A stretch of 32,744 nt of DNA from SIG565 sp045656145 (lineage in GTDB: Bacteria > Bacillota > Clostridia > Oscillospirales > Acutalibacteraceae), in the NCBI GenBank assembly GCA_045656145.1, contig JAZOQP010000028.1:1-32744 (forward strand). The letters run 5' to 3'. The position numbers and the translations under genes are program-made. This document shows, in pieces, positions 29,722 to 32,744 of this stretch; the first letter of the stretch is position 1, and every line of letters begins with the position of its first letter. Under the pieces are notes generated by a model. It worked only from the letters and a program-made list of their open reading frames with translations. It was not told the origin of the DNA and ran no database searches.

Positions 29722-31314
29722 TTATTTAAAGGTTATGTTTTCAAAGCCGAAGAAAATATCATCGGCAGATGCTGAAGAATTAACCGAAATTTTATCACTT
29801 GTGAAAAGAACTCCGGTTCTGTAACACACAGGAACTATCGGCATTTCGGAAATGGCGGCAACCGCTATATCGGGAATATTGCCAACACCCGAATAATAAG
29901 AGGAAATAACCTTACTCATAACCGATTTTTCTTTTGTTTCCTCTTTTTTATCCTCATCTTTTTTATCGGTTTTATCCTCTTCAGTATCCTTACTCACTTT
30001 GCCAAGTCCATAAGCCATAGAGCCCGAAGGAGTAACCAAATGAGAAATATCCATATTATTCGGAATATTGGTTTCGGCTATATACATATCGAAACTGCCC
30101 GCCTTTAAAAGCGATTTATATTCCTTAAAGGAAACCTCCCTTACATTAACCGAAATTCCAACCTCTCTCAACTGCTTTTTTATTAGGTTGGCGGCATTCA
30201 CTCTAAAGATGTTTTCCTTATTAACAAGAAGTGAAAGCGTAAGCCTTTTTCCATAAGAATTAAGCAAATAACCCTCACTATCTTTTTTATTATAACCGAT
30301 TTCTTCCAAATTCTCAATAGCTATTTTTACATTTGCGCTTTTTTCTATGGTTTGAGCCGTTAAAACAACCTTCCATTCGGGGTTAAAAATGCCTGTTGCA
30401 GTTAAAGCGTTATTATAATAACCCTCTTCGCAAATTGTTTTCCTATCTAGCCCCACAGATATCGCCTGGCGGGCATTGGAACTTTTGAATAATCCGAATG
30501 TTGTGTTAAGTCCAACATAAACCAAATTATTAAGCGGAATATTAATTCTTTCGCCACTCATTCTTATAATGTTGCAATCGGATAAATCGGTATAGTAATA
30601 ATCGATTGCTCCAACCTCAACCGAATGCGCAAGCGATTCATTATCCGGAGCATCAATTAAGGTTACCTTTTCAAAGTTAATCTTTCCGCCGTGCCAATTT
30701 TTATTGGAATTAAGCGTGGCCTTTTTTTCATCAAAGGTATATCTTCCGCAACCTATCGGTGTTAGAAAAACATTATCCTCATTTTTAAGTTGGTCAGAAC
30801 CAATTTTAATTATTGGAAATGTAAGCAAGCTGGCAGCATTGGGATCAGCCTTTTTAAGAGTGAAAACAACCGAGTTTTTATCCCTCACACTTGCCGATTC
30901 AACAATTTTTAAAGTTGAATTATATTTATTCTCCCCCTCTTTCGCAAGATTAAAGGAGTAAACAACATCATCGGGTGTTACAGGTGTGCCATCTGTAAAG
31001 GTGGCATTTTTAAGAATAACTATGCAGTTTTTTTCATTACACTCGGTGCTTTGAGCCAAAACATTTACCGCGGCGAAAGATGAATCAATCTTCACAAGCG
31101 GGTCAAAAATCAAGGAGCATAAATTTTTATTAAGCGTGGTCTTTGCTGTATAGGGATTCAATGTATCAACAGAATTATAGGCAAGATTAACCGAATTAGC
31201 AACACTTTCGCTCTCGGGTGCGGAAGTTTCAGGCTCTGCCACAGTTTCCCCGCCACAAGCCGCCAAGGAAAAAAGCATAGCTAAAACCAAAAGCAATGCC
31301 ACTATTCTCTTCAT
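29722..31314 (-). CDS. Family 5 (peptide-type) solute-binding lipoprotein
   Basis: This 530-residue protein has a lipoprotein signal with lipobox LAAC (Cys20), then an SBP_bac_5 fold: SVDTLNPYTAKTTLN, ATFTDGTPVTPDDVVYSF, GCGRYTFDEKK, and SNARQAISVGLDRKTI. These proteins bind oligopeptides or other solutes outside the membrane for ABC importers. A highly charged Lys/Glu/Asp insertion interrupts the C-terminal lobe at about residues 440-465, following GLGK. No permease or ATPase genes adjoin it. It sits in a conserved housekeeping operon, 12 bases from ymdB and 21 from asp23. It therefore relies on a transporter elsewhere or has a different role. Confidence 0.9.
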   Translation of the reverse strand: MKRIVALLLVLAMLFSLAACGGETVAEPETSAPESESVANSVNLAYNSVDTLNPYTAKTTLNKNLCSLIFDPLVKIDSSFAAVNVLAQSTECNEKNCIVILKNATFTDGTPVTPDDVVYSFNLAKEGENKYNSTLKIVESASVRDKNSVVFTLKKADPNAASLLTFPIIKIGSDQLKNEDNVFLTPIGCGRYTFDEKKATLNSNKNWHGGKINFEKVTLIDAPDNESLAHSVEVGAIDYYYTDLSDCNIIRMSGERINIPLNNLVYVGLNTTFGLFKSSNARQAISVGLDRKTICEEGYYNNALTATGIFNPEWKVVLTAQTIEKSANVKIAIENLEEIGYNKKDSEGYLLNSYGKRLTLSLLVNKENIFRVNAANLIKKQLREVGISVNVREVSFKEYKSLLKAGSFDMYIAETNIPNNMDISHLVTPSGSMAYGLGKVSKDTEEDKTDKKDEDKKEETKEKSVMSKVISSYYSGVGNIPDIAVAAISEMPIVPVCYRTGVLFTSDKISVNSSASADDIFFGFENITFK

Positions 31315-31326
31315 ACATTTCCCTCC

Positions 31327-32106
31327 TTAAATAAAAATTCTTTCAACCTGCGTTGTAAGGCCTGTTTTTTCATCAACCGTAAATATGCAGGCATTTAAAA
31401 TACACTCGCCATCAGCCAGGCAAAATTTTTGCATATTCTTATCTTTAAGTCTCGATATAATTATATCACTTTTAACACCTAAAACCGAATTTTTAGGTCC
31501 TGTCATGCCAAGGTCGGTTATATATCCTGTGCCCAAAGGCAAAATTTGTTCATCCGCCGTTTGAACATGGGTGTGAGTTCCGAAGAAAACCGAAACCTTT
31601 CCATCAAGATATAGTCCCAAAGCGCGTTTTTCACTCGTTGCTTCGGCATGGAAATCAATAATTATAATTTTCGCGCCATCAGCCTTTGCGCGCTCTATTA
31701 GTTGGTCAGCCGCTTCAAAGGGATTCTCGGCAGACAAAGAATCAAGATAAATCTTTCCCGATAAATTTATAACGGCAACCATGGTTTTACCCATATCATA
31801 AAGGCAATAACCGCTGCCATACTGAACATTTGGCAAATTATGTGGGCGCAGTATAAAAGGATTAGAATCTAAAAGCGGATAAACTTCTTCGCGGCGCAAA
31901 GAGTGATTTCCGCCCGTTATAACATCAGCACCATAGCAAAAAAGCGAGGAAGCGCTCTGCGGTGTAATACCATTGCCGTCAGCAGAATTTTCGCCATTGA
32001 TAATGGTTAAATCTATGGAATGGGAGCGTAAAATATTTGGCAACTTTTCTCTTACGGCATCACAACCTATTGAACCGCAAACATCGCCTACGCATAAAAT
32101 CTTCAA
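31327..32106 (-). CDS. ymdB: YmdB-type metallophosphoesterase (TIGR00282 family)
   Basis: This protein of 259 residues has the family's binuclear metal site: KILCVGDVCGSIG (Asp), INGENSADG (Asn-Glu), GGNHSLR (Asn-His), IIDFHAEATSEK (His) and FFGTHTHVQTAD (two His). B. subtilis YmdB is a phosphodiesterase acting on cyclic nucleotides and affecting RNA turnover and multicellular development. I chose the TTG at 32106, directly after a strong GGAGGTG. The 29-residue upstream extension of the frame is leader sequence without a ribosome binding site. It is the first gene of the operon that continues to recG. Confidence 0.92.
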   Translation of the reverse strand: MKILCVGDVCGSIGCDAVREKLPNILRSHSIDLTIINGENSADGNGITPQSASSLFCYGADVITGGNHSLRREEVYPLLDSNPFILRPHNLPNVQYGSGYCLYDMGKTMVAVINLSGKIYLDSLSAENPFEAADQLIERAKADGAKIIIIDFHAEATSEKRALGLYLDGKVSVFFGTHTHVQTADEQILPLGTGYITDLGMTGPKNSVLGVKSDIIISRLKDKNMQKFCLADGECILNACIFTVDEKTGLTTQVERIFI

Positions 32107-32146
32107 ACGCCCACCTCCAAAAACCGCATAATATCTCACAATAATT

Positions 32147-32174
32147 ATTATACACAAAATAAGATTTTTTTCAA
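32147..32174 (-). promoter_or_regulatory. Promoter of the ymdB-SBP-asp23-fakA-recG operon
   Basis: On the minus strand TTGAAA (32169-32174), a 16-bp spacer and TATAAT (32147-32152), with a leader of about 35 nt. No other promoter or terminator is evident within the operon, where gaps are 9-26 bases. Confidence 0.7.
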
Positions 32175-32186
32175 TATAAATTTCAG

Positions 32187-32215
32187 TTGACAATTTATAT
32201 TTCTTAATATATAAT
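32187..32215 (+). promoter_or_regulatory. Consensus promoter upstream of the tRNA-Pro region
   Basis: TTGACA (32187-32192), a 17-bp spacer and TATAAT (32210-32215). It would start transcripts about 28 nt before the truncated tRNA copy at 32250, a normal distance for a tRNA gene, but nearly 190 nt before the intact one. Confidence 0.85.
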
Positions 32216-32246
32216 AGTCAATGTGCCTAATAAGTATTAGTTATAA

Positions 32247-32406
32247 TATCGAGGTGTCGCCCTCGTCGGAGTTGTGTTTCTAACTCACTTTTCAATACTT
32301 TGAAAAGTTCGCCCGTCAACACGCTCCTCCTCTCAAAACAACGCACTCCGTTCGTTGTTTTGTATGTGAGGTTACCATTGCTTAAAAGTTAATAAGTAAA
32401 TATTTT
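32247..32406 (+). repeat. tRNA-Pro 5' fragment plus 144-bp insert
   Basis: TATCGAGGTGTCGCCC at 32247-32262 recurs at 32407-32422, where it forms the start of the intact tRNA-Pro. The 144 bp between the copies hold two 9-bp hairpins, ACTTTTCAA/TTGAAAAGT (32287-32308) and AAAACAACG/CGTTGTTTT (32335-32361). The latter extends imperfectly to a longer stem. No reading frame of note is present. It looks like a small palindromic element inserted in the tRNA 5' end with a direct repeat of the target. Confidence 0.7.
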
Positions 32407-32409
32407 TAT

Positions 32410-32485
32410 CGAGGTGTCGCCCAGTTGGTAGGGCGCTAGTTTTGGGAACTAGATGCCGCAGGTTCGAGTCCTGTCACCTCGACCA
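32410..32485 (+). tRNA. tRNA-Pro (anticodon TGG)
   Basis: A 76-nt cloverleaf with encoded CCA. The acceptor stem is CGAGGTG/CACCTCG, the D-stem GCCC/GGGC, the anticodon stem CTAGT/ACTAG with loop TTTGGGA (anticodon TGG), and the T-stem GCAGG/CCTGT with loop TTCGAGT. The discriminator is A73. All stems pair fully apart from one G-T in the T-stem. Confidence 0.97.
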
Positions 32486-32494
32486 AACACGAAT

Positions 32495-32537
32495 AATCCG
32501 AACCTCCGTCTATAGGCGGCGGGTTCGGATTTTCTCT
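32495..32537 (+). terminator. Terminator after tRNA-Pro
   Basis: AATCCGAACC (32495-32504) pairs with GGTTCGGATT (32522-32531), with an inner CCG/CGG extension, followed by a pyrimidine-rich TTTCTCTTT tail. Confidence 0.8.
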
Positions 32538-32586
32538 TTCAATAGACTATCCAAATTTTAACTCAAAAACAAACGGAGGTTAGTTT

Positions 32587-32744
32587 ATGAAAGACTTTAT
32601 TAAAGAATTCTATTATGGCAATATTGACCCGCAAGCTCGCAGTATCAAGCAAAGCAAAGCGGTAATGAAAGAAATGCAAACCTTAAATGAAACCGAAGAA
32701 TATTTGACCGCCAAACTCAAAGGCGAAGAAAAGAGTAAGTTCCT
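32587..32744 (+). CDS. Small conserved protein of unknown function (partial)
   Basis: A frame opens at the ATG at 32587 behind ACGGAGG and runs 52 codons to the right edge. It starts MKDFIKEFYYGNIDPQARS and continues with KAVMKEMQTLNETEEYLTAKL. It resembles the DUF6809-type small helical proteins of gut Clostridia, which begin with the same FYYGNI...P pattern. No function is known to me. It is separated from tRNA-Pro by a terminator, and I see no clear promoter in the 50 bp between. Confidence 0.65.
   Translation, partial: MKDFIKEFYYGNIDPQARSIKQSKAVMKEMQTLNETEEYLTAKLKGEEKSKF

Noticed and set aside
32263..32406. Second tRNA or a structured RNA gene in the insert
   Set aside because: Only the first 13 tRNA bases are present. 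The hairpins that follow do not form a cloverleaf, and no known RNA family is recognisable by eye.

Overview
This 32.7 kb window looks like a chromosomal segment of a low-GC Gram-positive bacterium, most likely an anaerobic gut-type member of the Clostridia. Supporting signs are strong A/G-rich ribosome binding sites, TTGACA/TATAAT promoters, a T-box leader, SpoVT/AbrB remnants, an Asp23-FakA pair, YmdB, NrdR, separate GluRS and GlnRS genes, and many compact U-tailed terminators between convergent genes. No phage, complete transposon or CRISPR array is present.

Layout. 1-1148: an SPFH protein (cut by the left edge) behind a ribbon-helix-helix regulator with palindromic operator candidates. 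1149-3128: an accessory patch with two broken AbrB genes, inverted repeats, a REP-like palindrome and a lipoprotein made of 26-residue Cys/His repeats. 3129-8927: an AT-rich SGNH hydrolase/acyltransferase pair, a Zn-dependent dehydrogenase, a LOG-type hydrolase, a ZIP transporter and a DegT aminotransferase. 9164-14157: T-box, aspS-gatC fusion, gatA-like gene and gatB in one operon. 14170-18415: an asparaginase-like gene, an HTH/SLOG cassette, a membrane-anchored hydrolase and an NhaC antiporter. 18452-24784: cyclophilin, nrdR, then a gltX-glnS-nif3-AEC transporter operon. 24822-25502: MgtC. 25631-32106: a ymdB-SBP-asp23-fakA-recG operon. 32187-32744: tRNA-Pro with a duplicated 5' end, and the start of a small unknown protein.

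The most unusual locus is 9164-14157. AspRS carries a C-terminal GatC domain in one 700-codon reading frame. The next gene keeps the GatA fold but, in an almost gap-free alignment made by eye, has lost the amidase Lys-Ser-Ser triad and both glutamine-binding residues. GatB looks intact. The T-box leader has a plausible Asn (AAC) specifier and a TGGC acceptor-binding bulge that fits a G73 tRNA. AspRS has the His at position 31 typical of non-discriminating enzymes. Because GlnRS is also encoded in the window, the simplest reading is a covalently linked Asn-tRNA transamidosome that cannot hydrolyse glutamine itself and must use free ammonia or another amidase. This is inference, but the sequence features behind it are direct.

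Other points worth attention are a 16-bp duplication of the tRNA-Pro 5' end around a 144-bp insert, an HTH/SLOG cassette bounded by near-identical terminators that contain stop codons, and an NrdR-box-like site inside the nrdR promoter.
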